Assembly: GCA_934525625.1 (NCBI GenBank)
Contig: CAKSZL010000003.1
Location: forward strand, 186,001-250,000
Direction of reading: 5' to 3'
Source: an uncultured Burkholderiaceae bacterium
GTDB taxonomy: Bacteria > Pseudomonadota > Gammaproteobacteria > Burkholderiales > Burkholderiaceae_B
DNA: 64,000 bases
Below, piece after piece: positions 1 through 9,402 of this stretch (positions are counted from its first letter, which is position 1; each line of letters opens with the position of its first letter). Made by a program: the position numbers and the translations under genes. A model generated the notes under the pieces. It saw only the letters and a list, made by a program, of their open reading frames with translations. It was not told the DNA's origin and ran no database searches.

Positions 1-1263
1 CTTGTGATAGCCCCAGCGCGTACCGCCCGCCGTCTGCTCGAAAGTACGGAAGTAGCCCAGCAGGTTGGGACGGCCGAATTCGTTGTTGAACGCCGCGCCG
101 CCTATGGGGCCTTCTATCATGATGTCCAGCGCGCTGGCGATGCGGTCCGGACGGCCGTAGGCCGGCTGCTCCCAGGGCTCGACGGCGCCGGGGAACTGCA
201 GGTTGGAAACCGTGAAACCCGTCAGCCCGGCCTTGGGTTTGGAGCCGCGCCCCGTGGCGCCCTCGTCGCGGATTTCGCCGCCCGAGCCGGTGGCCGCGCC
301 GGGGAAAGGTGCGATCGCGGTGGGATGGTTATGGGTTTCCACCTTCATCAAGGTGTGCATGGCCTGTTCGTAGGCCGCGTAAACGGGCTGGCCCTGTTCG
401 GCCTTGCTCAAGCCGGCATGAAACACCGAACGCTGGCCGCCCTGCATGACGGCGGCGTTGTCGGAATAGGCGACGATGGTGCCCTTGGGCTGGGCCGCAT
501 GGGTGGCGCGTATCATGCCGAATAGCGTATTGGGCTGCGCCACGCCGTCTATCACCCACTCGGCGTTGAAGATTTTGTGGCGGCAGTGTTCGCTATTGGC
601 CTGTGCGAACATCATCAGCTCGACGTCGGTCGGGTCGCGCCGCAGGTTCTGGAAGGACTCCGCCAGGTACTCGATTTCGTCGTCGGACAAGGCCAGGCCC
701 AGCTCCTGGTTGGCCTGTTCCAGCGCTTGGCGCCCCTGCGCCAGCACCGCCACCGTCTGCACCGGCTTGCCGGGCAGCGACACGAACAAGGCCTGGCCGT
801 CGAAGGCGGCGTCCACCACGGACTCCGTCATGCGGTCGTGCAGCAGGCCGGCCACCTGGGCCAGCTGGTTTTCGTCCAGTTGCTGGGTACGCAGCAAGCC
901 GCGCGCGGGCTGGATGCCGTAGCGCACGCCGCGCTCGATACGTCGTACGTCCTTCAGGCCGCAGTTGCGCGCAATGTCGGTGGCTTTGCTGGCCCAGGGC
1001 GACACCGTGCCGGGGCGCGGAATCACCCGCAGCACCAAGGCCTGGCACTGCGCGCCATCGGCCGGCTCGGGCGACGCGCTTAGCAGTTCGGCCACCCGCT
1101 GGGCTTGCCCGGCGTCCAGTTTGTCGTTCGACCAAACGTAGAACTCGTAGGAAGCCTGGATATCGGCGATGGGAAGCGACAAGGCGGCGAACTGCCTGAG
1201 CAGGCGCTCGCGACGGAACGGCGACAGAGCGGACGAACCGGAAAAATGCAGAATGGCGGACAC
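1..1263 (-). CDS. purL: Phosphoribosylformylglycinamidine synthase, N-terminal part (cut by window edge)
   Basis: Large single-chain FGAM synthase of de novo purine synthesis (ATP plus glutamine-dependent conversion of FGAR to FGAM in the cytoplasm). The 421 codons visible are about a third of the usual 1300-residue protein and cover the N-terminal PurS-like domain, the linker and the start of the first synthase domain. Recognisable blocks are [14 protein letters not shown] and [20 protein letters not shown], both hallmarks of PurL. The start is GTG (protein begins [13 protein letters not shown]), chosen because it gives the N-terminus expected for betaproteobacterial PurL; there is no strong Shine-Dalgarno sequence. 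The reading frame stays open to the left edge. Identity is secure; the exact start is less so. Confidence 0.95.
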   Translation of the reverse strand, partial: MSAILHFSGSSALSPFRRERLLRQFAALSLPIADIQASYEFYVWSNDKLDAGQAQRVAELLSASPEPADGAQCQALVLRVIPRPGTVSPWASKATDIARNCGLKDVRRIERGVRYGIQPARGLLRTQQLDENQLAQVAGLLHDRMTESVVDAAFDGQALFVSLPGKPVQTVAVLAQGRQALEQANQELGLALSDDEIEYLAESFQNLRRDPTDVELMMFAQANSEHCRHKIFNAEWVIDGVAQPNTLFGMIRATHAAQPKGTIVAYSDNAAVMQGGQRSVFHAGLSKAEQGQPVYAAYEQAMHTLMKVETHNHPTAIAPFPGAATGSGGEIRDEGATGRGSKPKAGLTGFTVSNLQFPGAVEPWEQPAYGRPDRIASALDIMIEGPIGGAAFNNEFGRPNLLGYFRTFEQTAGGTRWGYHK

Positions 1264-1486
1264 GGCGGGTAAACCAGAAAATGGGGAGGGAATGACACCA
1301 GCCCGCCATTTTAGCCTCAGGCGCCGAAATCCATCAGCGCCGGCAGACGTGGTCCGGTCATCCGGCCTGCGCAAACCCGCTTGACTGCGGCTCGCCTATG
1401 CGCCCGCTGCTGGTTTGCAAGGCCAACTCGGGGTTGAGCGCGGCGCTGGCTCCGGTTTGCCCCGGCCCGGTTTTCTCCCGGCTTCG

Positions 1487-2053
1487 TCAGGCCTCTTCCG
1501 GCCCGTCCGGATAGCGGACTTCCAGGATTTCCAGCTCATCCAGACCGGCCGGCGTGCGCAGGGTGACGACATCGCCCTCGCGCGCCTTGGTCAGCGCACG
1601 CGCCACCGGGGATATCCAGCTGATGCGTCCTTGCAGCGGCTCGGCTTCGTCCACCCCGACAATGGTGATGGTGAACGCTTCGCCGGTCTTGTCTTCGTAA
1701 ACCACCGTCGCGCCGAAAAACACCTGATCGCGATTGGGCTGGCGCCAGGCTTCGACCACCTCGGCGCGTTCCAGGCGTTTGGTAAGAAAACGAATGCGGC
1801 GGTCGATCTCTCGCAGCCTCTTCTTGCCGTACAGATAATCGCCATTCTCGGAGCGGTCGCCATTGGACGCCGCCCAGGACACCACCTGCACGACGGACGG
1901 GCGCTCCTCGTTCATCAGATGTTCCAGTTCGCGGCGCAGACGCAGGTAACCCTGCTGCGTCATGTAATTGGGCGCCCCTTGCGGCAATGCGACGGCCTCG
2001 GGTTCGAGGTCGTCGTCATCGTCTTCGGATTCTTTGACAAAGGCTTTATTCAT
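1487..2053 (-). CDS. greB: Transcription elongation factor GreB
   Basis: Transcript cleavage factor that inserts its coiled-coil finger into the RNA polymerase secondary channel and rescues backtracked complexes. The 188-residue protein has an acidic N-terminal extension (ESEDDDDDLEPE), then the GreA/GreB coiled coil with SENGDYLYGKKRLREID (finger-tip acidic residues in a GDRSENGDY context) and a C-terminal FKBP-like domain with GRISWISPVARAL. The GDYLYGKKR motif favours GreB over GreA. The frame is open further upstream, but MNKAFVKESED is the likely start. The gene stands between purL and the DUF192 gene with no evident operon partner. The 223 bases to purL hold nothing I can support. Confidence 0.93.
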   Translation of the reverse strand: MNKAFVKESEDDDDDLEPEAVALPQGAPNYMTQQGYLRLRRELEHLMNEERPSVVQVVSWAASNGDRSENGDYLYGKKRLREIDRRIRFLTKRLERAEVVEAWRQPNRDQVFFGATVVYEDKTGEAFTITIVGVDEAEPLQGRISWISPVARALTKAREGDVVTLRTPAGLDELEILEVRYPDGPEEA

Positions 2054-2146
2054 ACAGGCCACTGCTGGTTGGGGAAACTGGTTCCGGCTGCGTTCCGGTT
2101 GTCTTCTGGCTACCATGACACCTACAGGCGACTTACATTCTACCGG

Positions 2147-2506
2147 CTACCAGCGGAACCGCCCACACTGCTCCCATCCGCCATTTTTCATGCGCAGCAA
2201 GGCGTCGGCCAGGGCCTGCGCATAGCCGGGATGGCGCGCGCAGTATCCGCCCGGCAGCTCCACCACCGAGTGCGCTTGTCGGTGCCAGGCGAAGCGGTTG
2301 GGCGCCAGCCTGAAAATACCGCGCAGAATATTGCCTTGCTCGTCGAGAAAGAGAACATCCAACTCGACGCGCAAGCCCAGGGTATGAATGGCTCGGCACG
2401 GCAGCAGCCACAAGACCTCATGCTCGGCCAAAGGGCGGCGCCAAGCGCCAGCCAGGCGGGCGCTGAAACTTGAGGCCCTGCGCAGATGCAGCCGGTGATG
2501 CCTCAA
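2147..2506 (-). CDS. DUF192 family protein at the end of the Tad operon
   Basis: A 119-residue protein with the DUF192 signature: RVELDVLFLDEQGNIL, then HSVVELPGGYC. The family's biochemical role is unknown; members are often small secreted or cytoplasmic beta-barrel proteins. Here there is no signal peptide. The start appears to be TTG, preceded at good distance by AAGGAG. It follows tadC by 43 bases on the same strand, so it is probably the last gene of the Tad operon, and a role in pilus assembly is a reasonable guess from position alone. The last residues (CGRFRW) are unusually basic and aromatic. Confidence 0.7.
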   Translation of the reverse strand: MRHHRLHLRRASSFSARLAGAWRRPLAEHEVLWLLPCRAIHTLGLRVELDVLFLDEQGNILRGIFRLAPNRFAWHRQAHSVVELPGGYCARHPGYAQALADALLRMKNGGWEQCGRFRW

Positions 2507-2549
2507 CGCCCTCTCCTTTTCCGTTTTTCATCATGTCCACCAAGCGCTT

Positions 2550-3419
2550 TCAAGCCAAACGCAGAAAACTGGCGGCCAGCGGAAAGCCGATGATTAGAAA
2601 GGTGCACGGAAAAATGCAGAACACCAGCGGAAACAGCATTTTGACCGGGGCTTCCAGGGCCAGCTTTTCGGCGCGCAAAAACCGTTCGTCACGCTGCTGG
2701 GTAGACTGCGCGCGCAATATGGGCCCCAGGCTCATGCCGAACTGATCGGCCTGGCGCAGCGTCAAGGCCAACTGGCGCAAGGCCGGCAAGCCGGTACGCT
2801 CGGCCAACGCATCGAACGCGTCCGCGCGCGCCACGCCGGTACGCAGCTGAGCCAATACATGCGCCAGCTCCCGCATCAAATCCCCTTGCGGACTGTTGCC
2901 AACGGCCTGCTGCAAAGCGCCCTGCAAGCTTTGCCCGGCCTCGACGCAGAGCGTCAGCAAATCCAGAAAAAAAGGCAGCTCCCGTTGCAACACACGCTGG
3001 CGCGTGCGTTGGCGGCCGTTCAGCCAAAGCAGTGGCCAGACGCCCGCCGCCATGGCCATTACCGCTGCCGTTCCGGCTGCCGCGCCCCAGGCCAGGCCCA
3101 GCTGCAAGGACAGCAGCCCGCCTGCCAAGGCGGCCCCCAAGGCCAGCCACAACTGCGCCGCCGCCAGATGTTCCGGCGACCATGCGTGAACCAGCCCAGC
3201 CCGCCCCATGCGCCGTTCCAGCGCGGCACGCCAGCGCCAGAGCAGAAACGGCCGGCAAACATGCGCCAGCGCATCTATCCAGGGCCAGCACCAATCCAGC
3301 CAGCCGGGTTGACCCGTGAAAGGCCGCCCCCGCGCCTTCCGCCTGCCGGGTTGTAGAAACACCCAGCTAAGCGCGCCCAGGCACGCGCCCGCCAGCAACA
3401 TGCTCATCCACAAAGCCAT
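2550..3419 (-). CDS. tadC: Tad pilus inner-membrane platform protein TadC (T2SF family)
   Basis: Inner-membrane platform protein of the Flp/Tad secretion machine, partner of TadB and of the TadA ATPase. The sequence has an N-terminal membrane segment (ALWMSMLLAGACLGALSWVF), a second pair near the middle, the T2SF domain with ELPFFLDLLTLCVEAGQSLQGAL and a C-terminal hydrophobic segment (KMLFPLVFCIFPCTFLIIGF). About 289 residues, typical for TadC. I prefer the ATG with GGGGAGAAG in front of it; an in-frame ATG at 3443 would add eight residues and leave only 3 bases after tadB. Operon order tadA-tadB-tadC is conserved. Confidence 0.9.
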   Translation of the reverse strand: MALWMSMLLAGACLGALSWVFLQPGRRKARGRPFTGQPGWLDWCWPWIDALAHVCRPFLLWRWRAALERRMGRAGLVHAWSPEHLAAAQLWLALGAALAGGLLSLQLGLAWGAAAGTAAVMAMAAGVWPLLWLNGRQRTRQRVLQRELPFFLDLLTLCVEAGQSLQGALQQAVGNSPQGDLMRELAHVLAQLRTGVARADAFDALAERTGLPALRQLALTLRQADQFGMSLGPILRAQSTQQRDERFLRAEKLALEAPVKMLFPLVFCIFPCTFLIIGFPLAASFLRLA

Positions 3420-3446
3420 GGCCGCTTCTCCCCATGCATCCAATCT

Positions 3447-4295
3447 TCAGACATCGATGGCGACGATACGCCGTATCAACAGCAGCCCGCAGGTTTCCAA
3501 CAACAGCACCACGCCCATCACCGCCCAACCCATGGGCGTGTGCCACAACAGCGCCATGGCCGCGGGGTCCAGGTAATCTAGAACCAACGCCAGCAACAGC
3601 GGCAAGGCGGCCATTACCCAGGCCTGCATACGGCCTTGCGACGTCAGGGCCTGGATGCGGCCCTGCATGTACAGCCTGGCGCGCAAGGTGGCCGCGATAC
3701 GCTCCAGGGTTTCCGACAGATTGCCGCCGCTGTGCATGGCCACGCGCAAGGCGGACACCACCAAGGCCGTACCCTGCCCCGGCAAACGCGCGCCCAGATT
3801 GGACAAGGCGGCATCGAACGACAAGCCCATGCGCTGCTCCTGCAGCATCAGGCCCATCTCCTGCGACAGCGGCGCGGATGATTGCTGGACGATCTGCCGC
3901 ACGGCCACTTGCAGGCCCGATCCCGCTCGTAGGGCCGCCGCCAGGCTCATCAGGAAATCCGGCAACTGGCGCTCGAAACGCCCCAGCCTCCTGCGCCGCA
4001 GGCCTGCCAGCCCGAAACGCGGCAACGCCAGTACCAAAACCATCGACCCGACGGCCACGCCCGCCGAGCGCGATAGCAGCCATGCCAGCAAGCCCAGGCC
4101 GGCGCACACCCATAATTGCGCCGCCCATAACTGGGCCGGATCGACGAATAGAAAAAACTCGCGCAAGCCATGTTGCGCGGTGTCGGTGAACTGTCGCCGA
4201 TAGCCTGCGTAAGCCGCCCATGCGTGCAGCAGCAGCCAGCCGCCCAGCGACGCGCCGGCAACGAATACCAGCGCGACGAGCAACGATTCAGCCAT
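3447..4295 (-). CDS. tadB: Tad pilus inner-membrane platform protein TadB (T2SF family)
   Basis: Second T2SF-type platform protein of the Flp pilus assembly complex. The 282 residues start MAESLLVALVFVAGASLGGWLL (membrane segment), have a second segment around residue 60-90, the T2SF core with RQLPDFLMSLAAALRAGSGLQVAV, and two C-terminal hydrophobic segments. The frame is open far upstream, but the ATG used here overlaps the end of tadA by 8 bases, which fits translational coupling and gives the expected N-terminus. Immediately precedes tadC. Confidence 0.92.
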   Translation of the reverse strand: MAESLLVALVFVAGASLGGWLLLHAWAAYAGYRRQFTDTAQHGLREFFLFVDPAQLWAAQLWVCAGLGLLAWLLSRSAGVAVGSMVLVLALPRFGLAGLRRRRLGRFERQLPDFLMSLAAALRAGSGLQVAVRQIVQQSSAPLSQEMGLMLQEQRMGLSFDAALSNLGARLPGQGTALVVSALRVAMHSGGNLSETLERIAATLRARLYMQGRIQALTSQGRMQAWVMAALPLLLALVLDYLDPAAMALLWHTPMGWAVMGVVLLLETCGLLLIRRIVAIDV

Positions 4296-6066
4296 ATCCG
4301 GCTCCTGCCGGCAGATCCGGCACGACGGTGCGGCGGCTAAGCAGGCCGATGTCGATGACGGCGGCGTCGCCCGATGCGGACGCCCCGCGTGACAGAAACT
4401 CGGGCAGCGCCTGGCAGCCCGCGAAAACCGGCGGCGGGCCGGGTTCGAAACGAAATAGATCCTGAGTCTGTATGCGCCCGCTTTCCATGCCCGTGACTTC
4501 GACGATGGCGCTGATGCGCCTGAGGCCATCGGCGGCGCGCACCTGCTGCACGATCAAGTCAACCGCGGCCGAGATGTGTTCCCGCACCGCCGCCAAGGGC
4601 AAATCCATGCCGGCCATCAGAATCATGGTTTCCAGCCGCGCCAGCGCGTCGCGCGGGCTGTTGGCGTGCAGCGTGGTCAGGGAACCCTCATGGCCCGTGT
4701 TCATGGCCGTCAGCATGTCGAAGGCCTCGCCTCCCCGGCACTCGCCCACCACAATGCGATCGGGTCGCATGCGCAAAGCGTTGCGCACCAGATCGCGTAT
4801 GGTCACCGTGCCCCGCCCTTCCAGATTGGCCGGCCGGGCCTCCAACGCCACCAGGTGCGCATGGTTCAAACGCAGCTCCGCGGCATCTTCGATGGTGACG
4901 ATGCGCTCATTGAGGGGGATGCAATTGGACAGCACGTTCAGCAAGGTGGTCTTGCCCGAGCCGGTGCCGCCCGACACGATGATGTTGCGGCGCTGGGCGA
5001 CGCAAGCCGCCAGGAAGTCGCGCATGGCGGCGTCCAAGGCGCCCATGCGCAGCAGGTCGTCCATCTCCAGGCGGCGCTTGGGAAACTTGCGTATCGTCAG
5101 GCAAACGCCCCGCAAGGCAATAGGCGGAATCACGGCGTTGACGCGCGAACCGTCCGGCAGGCGCGCATCCACCATGGGCGAGCCATCGTCGATGCGGCGC
5201 CCGATAGGCGAGACGATGCGATCCACCACGCCCAGCACCGCTTGTTCGCTGCTGAACTGCGCGACATGGCGACGCAGGCCGCCGCCCACCTCGACGTAGA
5301 TTTCATCGTGCCGGTTGAGCATGATTTCGGTAATGCTTTCGTCCGCCAGCAGAGTTTCCAGCGGCCCCAAACCTACGGCTTCGTCGACGACATCGCGCAT
5401 CAGCGCCTGCACGTTCCACGCCGGCGGCAAGTCGTCCTGCGCTTGCACGATACGCTGCAGCACCGCCAAGGCCTCGATGCGCAAGGCTTCGTCGCTCAAG
5501 GCCGCCAGATCGCGCCGGCGCAAATCCAGCGCCTTGAGCAACAAGCCGTGCAAGCGCCGGCGATAAGCCAGGCGCGCCACCATGTCCGTCTGCTCTTCGT
5601 CATTCCGAACCGCGTGCACGGTATCGGCATGCCGTGGATCGGGCTCCTTGCATACCAGAACCCGTCCCACGCTTTCTTCCTCATGACTTTTATGGCCATG
5701 TTTCAATACGGCTTCGTCTTGCGGCGACTGACTGCCGGATGCCATGGGCTCCGTAGACAAGTGTCCCGCTGATGCTTCAGGCAGGCCCTCCACGCGCATG
5801 CGGCAAGGGCCGATCAGGATTTCGTCGCCCAAACGCAAAGGGCCGTGATGAGAAATACGGCGCCCGTTCACCGCCGTGCCCGACAGCGAGCCTCCGTCTT
5901 CCAGAAACACCCCGGCCGCCCCCAGGCTAAGGCAGGCATGCTCCCGCGCCACCCGCCAGGCGCCTATGTACAGCTCGGACTCGCGGCTGCGCCCGATGCG
6001 GGCGGGCAGCGCCAACTGGCGTCTTTCGGTGCGTCCGTCTTCATACTCCAGCGATAGCTTCAGCAT
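4288..6066 (-). CDS. tadA: FHA domain-CpaF/TadA fusion: pilus assembly ATPase
   Basis: Hexameric secretion ATPase that powers Flp pilin assembly, here with an extra N-terminal module. Residues about 20-95 form a forkhead-associated domain (IGRSRESELYI, AREHACLS, GTAVNGRRI, GDEILIG). A low-complexity linker (about 95-165) follows. Residues about 170-560 are CpaF: Walker A GGTGSGKT at 366-373, Walker B-like RIVVGECRG at about 437-445, and the His box GSLTTLHANS at 461-470. FHA domains bind phosphothreonine, so the fusion implies control by Ser/Thr phosphorylation or docking to a phosphoprotein (inference). The gene begins 3 bases after the secretin stop and overlaps tadB. Confidence 0.93.
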   Translation of the reverse strand: MLKLSLEYEDGRTERRQLALPARIGRSRESELYIGAWRVAREHACLSLGAAGVFLEDGGSLSGTAVNGRRISHHGPLRLGDEILIGPCRMRVEGLPEASAGHLSTEPMASGSQSPQDEAVLKHGHKSHEEESVGRVLVCKEPDPRHADTVHAVRNDEEQTDMVARLAYRRRLHGLLLKALDLRRRDLAALSDEALRIEALAVLQRIVQAQDDLPPAWNVQALMRDVVDEAVGLGPLETLLADESITEIMLNRHDEIYVEVGGGLRRHVAQFSSEQAVLGVVDRIVSPIGRRIDDGSPMVDARLPDGSRVNAVIPPIALRGVCLTIRKFPKRRLEMDDLLRMGALDAAMRDFLAACVAQRRNIIVSGGTGSGKTTLLNVLSNCIPLNERIVTIEDAAELRLNHAHLVALEARPANLEGRGTVTIRDLVRNALRMRPDRIVVGECRGGEAFDMLTAMNTGHEGSLTTLHANSPRDALARLETMILMAGMDLPLAAVREHISAAVDLIVQQVRAADGLRRISAIVEVTGMESGRIQTQDLFRFEPGPPPVFAGCQALPEFLSRGASASGDAAVIDIGLLSRRTVVPDLPAGAGYG

Positions 6067-6069
6067 GCC

Positions 6070-7572
6070 CTACTCCTTGAAACGGTGGATATTGACGCCC
6101 ACATGCGTCGGCAACCCCGGCCCCGGCCCATCGCGTTCCGACACGTTCGCCGCGAATACTCCCTGCATGAAAGGGTCTGCGACAGGCGGCGGCAAAGCGC
6201 CGCGAGGCATGACGGGCACGTTCAGCAATGGCTCTTCGGGAAACGCCGTCTGCACGATTTGCGCGCCGCGCTCAATGCGCTGCCGTAAATCCGGATGCTC
6301 GGCGGAGACCACGACCGGCGTCACGAAAATGGCCAGCTCGGTGTCGCCGCGCTGCTCGCGTTCGGAGCGAAACAGCCGGCCCAGCAAGGGAATGTCGCCC
6401 AGGCCCGGCACTTGATCCACGTTGCGCGATTGCTCTCTGGACACGAACCCCGCCAGCACCAGCGTCTGGCCCGAATGCGCATTGAATTCGGTGGAAGCGC
6501 GCCGCGTCTTGAGCGCCGGCCCGGTAGGCACCGATACGGCGGTATCGATGGAACTGACTTCCACCTCGATGCGGGAGCGCACGGCGTCGTTGCTTTCCAC
6601 TTGCGGCGTAATGCGCAAGGAAACGCCGTAGGGTTTGAATGCCGTCTGGGTATTGCCTTGAGCATCCGTGGTGGCATAGGGAACTTCGCCGCCGGCCAGG
6701 AATTCCGCCGTCGCGCCGCTGCGCGCCACCAGTTGCGGCTGGGCCAGCACCACCGCCTCGCCGCTTTGCGCCATGGCCTGGATCTGCGCCGACAGCAAGG
6801 TGTTGATGCCCAGGTAGCCCGCCGCCGTCGACACCACCTGCGCCATGGGCATGGCCGACATAGTGCCGTCCGCCGTGCCGGGGCGCTGCTCCCAGCGCTT
6901 GGTGCCGCCATCCCAGGCCAGGCCGGCGGTAATGCCGCCCTGGCTTTGGGTATTCCAGCGCACGCCCAGCTCGCGCAGGCGCGAACGCGGTACCTCCACC
7001 ACTTGTACGTCCAACAGCACCATGCGGTCCCAACCCACGTTGCCGGTAAAGTCCAGCATCTGCGGATACTGTTTGCTCAGCATGGACAGCCGCGCGCGGT
7101 CGGCATCGGAGATGTCTTCCCCTTCTATCACCAGCTTGTCGCCCACCGTGCTAATACGAACGTTGGGCACGCGCGCGAGCAAGTCGCGCAAGGCCTGCTT
7201 GGTCTGCCGAGCGCCTTGCTCGGCCACCGTTACTTGATAGCGATGGCGCTTGCCATCGGCCGACCATACCTGCACGCTGGTGCGTCCGGGCTGGCGCCCG
7301 AAAACGATGACTTCTTTTTCCTCGGTGGTGACGGCATTGACGTAGCGGCTATTGCCCACCGCCACGCGCGCGGCATCCGGAATCTCCAGCACCTGGAGTT
7401 CGCCCACCTGCATGTCCAGTATGATTTCATCAGCTTGAGCAAAGGAAGGAATCAGCGACAAGCCCAGCGCCAGCGACAGGCTGGCTGCGGCAAGGCCTGC
7501 CGTCGATGGCAGCGGTCTACACAAGCGCCCCCCGCGGTATGCAAAGCGCCCACGACGCTCACGGCTCCTCAC
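6070..7572 (-). CDS. cpaC: Tad/Flp outer-membrane secretin (CpaC/RcpA)
   Basis: Outer-membrane secretin channel for the Flp pilus. It has a Sec signal (AAASLSLALGLSLIPSFAQA), a BON/N0-like periplasmic region starting DEIILDMQVGELQVLEIPDAARVAVG, and a C-terminal secretin domain with LLDVQVVEVPRSRLRELG and the VPGLGDIPLLGRLF signature of type II/III secretins. About 500 residues, normal for CpaC. Start choice: AAGGAG lies 6 bases before a GTG (7572), giving a slight overlap with the end of cpaB; an ATG two codons earlier sits directly against the same AAGGAG, so GTG is favoured. Confidence 0.9.
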   Translation of the reverse strand: MRSRERRGRFAYRGGRLCRPLPSTAGLAAASLSLALGLSLIPSFAQADEIILDMQVGELQVLEIPDAARVAVGNSRYVNAVTTEEKEVIVFGRQPGRTSVQVWSADGKRHRYQVTVAEQGARQTKQALRDLLARVPNVRISTVGDKLVIEGEDISDADRARLSMLSKQYPQMLDFTGNVGWDRMVLLDVQVVEVPRSRLRELGVRWNTQSQGGITAGLAWDGGTKRWEQRPGTADGTMSAMPMAQVVSTAAGYLGINTLLSAQIQAMAQSGEAVVLAQPQLVARSGATAEFLAGGEVPYATTDAQGNTQTAFKPYGVSLRITPQVESNDAVRSRIEVEVSSIDTAVSVPTGPALKTRRASTEFNAHSGQTLVLAGFVSREQSRNVDQVPGLGDIPLLGRLFRSEREQRGDTELAIFVTPVVVSAEHPDLRQRIERGAQIVQTAFPEEPLLNVPVMPRGALPPPVADPFMQGVFAANVSERDGPGPGLPTHVGVNIHRFKE

Positions 7573-8545
7573 GGACATCTCCTTGCCGAAGCTGCGTTGT
7601 TTGACGCCCGCCATCGGCGTCAGCCATGTCCGCTTCGTGCGCATGAGCCTGTAGCCAAGCGCTCACCAGCTCGGGCATGTCCGGCAAATCGAACAGAGCG
7701 GATTCCGGCGCAGCCCGGCCATCGATGCGTAAAGCGGCCAGATGCCGCACCGGCTTGTCCCCATAAATGACCGCTACGCGCCTCGCCGACGCTTCTTCCG
7801 GCTTGGCGCCGGCCACGCCCAGCAGCCCCGCCAGATCGCCGCGCACCGCCCGTTGCGTCGCCTGATCGTCGCCGCGCTGGCGCAGCAAGGCGGTAATGGT
7901 GCCGCTCTGACGGGCGGCCACCAGCTTGACGGCGTCCTCGGGCGAGGTGTCCAGCGTGACCGTGCCGTATCCATGGCCCGCCGGCGTATCATGCATGGCG
8001 GTGGATTGCCCCGTCGCCAGCACCAGCACGCCTTGCAATAACGGCGCGGTCACGCGCTTGCGCTGGTGATCGAAGGAAACGTACAAGTCGATCAGATCGC
8101 CCGGCGAAAGCAAGCCGGAAGCCGAGTTGACCTCGTCTATGGGCATGGTGATGGCCCGCCTCCCCTTAGCCAAACGGGCCGAAAACGGCGCCTGAACGGC
8201 ATCATCGGCATGCACCGCCAGTATGGCGTCGCCCGCGCGCAAAGGCGCCGTCAAGATCCGCCCTTGCAGCAAGCCCGCATACTGTTCGGGGCCGATGCTG
8301 TCGCTGGCCACCACATGCGCGGGAAACTCGCGCACGGCAACGTGATGCGTCTCCAGCCGCGAACCCGCCGGCAGATCGTAAGCCGCCACCACGCGAGACA
8401 CAGTCGGTACCTGGGCACGCGCATCGATACCGGCGATGTGCTGCTGGATATGCCGCTGGGCGAACCAGGCCGCACCCAAGCCGGCCAACAGCGCCAGCCC
8501 CAGCAGAATGGCTGTTTGCCTGGAAACAGGTACACGCATCGTCAT
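7559..8545 (-). CDS. cpaB: Flp pilus assembly protein CpaB/RcpC
   Basis: Periplasmic, membrane-anchored accessory of the Tad secretin. A single N-terminal membrane segment (TAILLGLALLAGLGAAWFAQ) is followed by an SAF-type domain (VVAAYDLPAGSRLETHHVAVREFP, LRAGDAILA) and the RcpC core (AITMPIDEVNSASGLLSPGDLIDLYVSF). Length of 328 is typical. The protein ends in a charged, Gln-rich tail that overlaps the secretin start. Its ATG comes right after the stop of the preceding unknown gene (TAG GGG ATG), so the three genes are probably translated as a coupled block. Confidence 0.9.
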   Translation of the reverse strand: MTMRVPVSRQTAILLGLALLAGLGAAWFAQRHIQQHIAGIDARAQVPTVSRVVAAYDLPAGSRLETHHVAVREFPAHVVASDSIGPEQYAGLLQGRILTAPLRAGDAILAVHADDAVQAPFSARLAKGRRAITMPIDEVNSASGLLSPGDLIDLYVSFDHQRKRVTAPLLQGVLVLATGQSTAMHDTPAGHGYGTVTLDTSPEDAVKLVAARQSGTITALLRQRGDDQATQRAVRGDLAGLLGVAGAKPEEASARRVAVIYGDKPVRHLAALRIDGRAAPESALFDLPDMPELVSAWLQAHAHEADMADADGGRQTTQLRQGDVREEP

Positions 8546-8548
8546 CCC

Positions 8549-9388
8549 CTATTCGCTGTAATGCATGAAGATCATCACCGGGCCAGCTCCGCTGTGGCGC
8601 CGCCAGTGCAGGCGTTGGCCGGCGCGCCGCCATCGCCCCTCATGGGAATCCGATGTTTCCTCGGGCTCCCAACCCGCTTGGCGCAAGCGCCTGTCGACGT
8701 CGGCCAGCAACGCCGGCAAAGCTGCCGACCCCTGGTAAATGGCTTGTTCAGTGATGCGGCCGTCCCGCTGCCTGCGCACGTGCAGCAAATTGCGCCACAA
8801 CGTGGAAGACTGGAACATGCCGGCCAACACGCCTTTGCCGCCGGGCAAGCCGGCGGATTCTGCAGGCGTATTCCAGACGGACACCAGGCCACGGCTGCCT
8901 TGCCCGTCGGGCGTCAATTGCGCTAGCCAATGCTGGCCCGACGCCTGCCCCGAGAGCATCAGCCTACCCGGCAGGCGCGTAAACACCTGAAAGCGCGCCT
9001 CGTCGCGCGACAGTTCCGCCGCCATTCTTTCCGGCGGCCATTGCGTGGCGAACCGCACGTAATGCAAGGGCATGCCCCATACCTGCGCGGACTCGGGCCT
9101 AGACCAATACACTTGAGGCGAAGACTGCAAGGGAAACACTGGCATGCCGCCCTGCGCCGCCGCCGAAGATAAACCCGTCGCCAGCAGCGCCGCCGCTTGC
9201 AGGGCGCGGCAACGCGCATACAAGATCGCTGGCGTTTGCCGCCATCGGCCCGGGGCTTGCACAGCTTGCCTGGCGCGGCCAGAATACCGTACCCGCCGCG
9301 ACCCGCATCGCACCACGGCGTGTCGATGCGCAAACACTTCTCGTCCGTAATGCGCTGCCGCGCAGTACGATTGCCACTGCCTACTCAT
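8549..9388 (-). CDS. Unknown exported protein within the Tad operon
   Basis: Not recognised. The predicted 279-residue product has an Arg-rich first 60 residues, then a Sec-like stretch (ALQAAALLATGLSSAAAQG), so the mature part is probably periplasmic and starts near GGMPVFPLQSS. The mature region is globular, with VWGMPLHYVRFATQWPPERMA and a C-terminal WEPEETSDSHEGRWRR. The ATG is supported by GGAGGC at normal spacing, 14 bases after the tadE-like stop. If the Arg-rich leader is not translated, an internal non-ATG start just before the signal is possible. Position between tadE and cpaB suggests a pilus-biogenesis role similar to small variable proteins such as RcpB; that is inference. Confidence 0.6.
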   Translation of the reverse strand: MSRQWQSYCAAAHYGREVFAHRHAVVRCGSRRVRYSGRARQAVQAPGRWRQTPAILYARCRALQAAALLATGLSSAAAQGGMPVFPLQSSPQVYWSRPESAQVWGMPLHYVRFATQWPPERMAAELSRDEARFQVFTRLPGRLMLSGQASGQHWLAQLTPDGQGSRGLVSVWNTPAESAGLPGGKGVLAGMFQSSTLWRNLLHVRRQRDGRITEQAIYQGSAALPALLADVDRRLRQAGWEPEETSDSHEGRWRRAGQRLHWRRHSGAGPVMIFMHYSE

Positions 9389-9402
9389 GGTCGCCTCCAT
9401 CC

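Noticed and set aside
593..1309. Minus-strand 238-codon frame overlapping purL
   Set aside because: Arg/Gly/Ala-rich product with no motifs; the purL frame in the same region is unmistakable.
4576..5772. Plus-strand frame of about 400 codons opposite the FHA-CpaF gene
   Set aside because: His/Gln-rich antisense translation of a well-supported ATPase gene.
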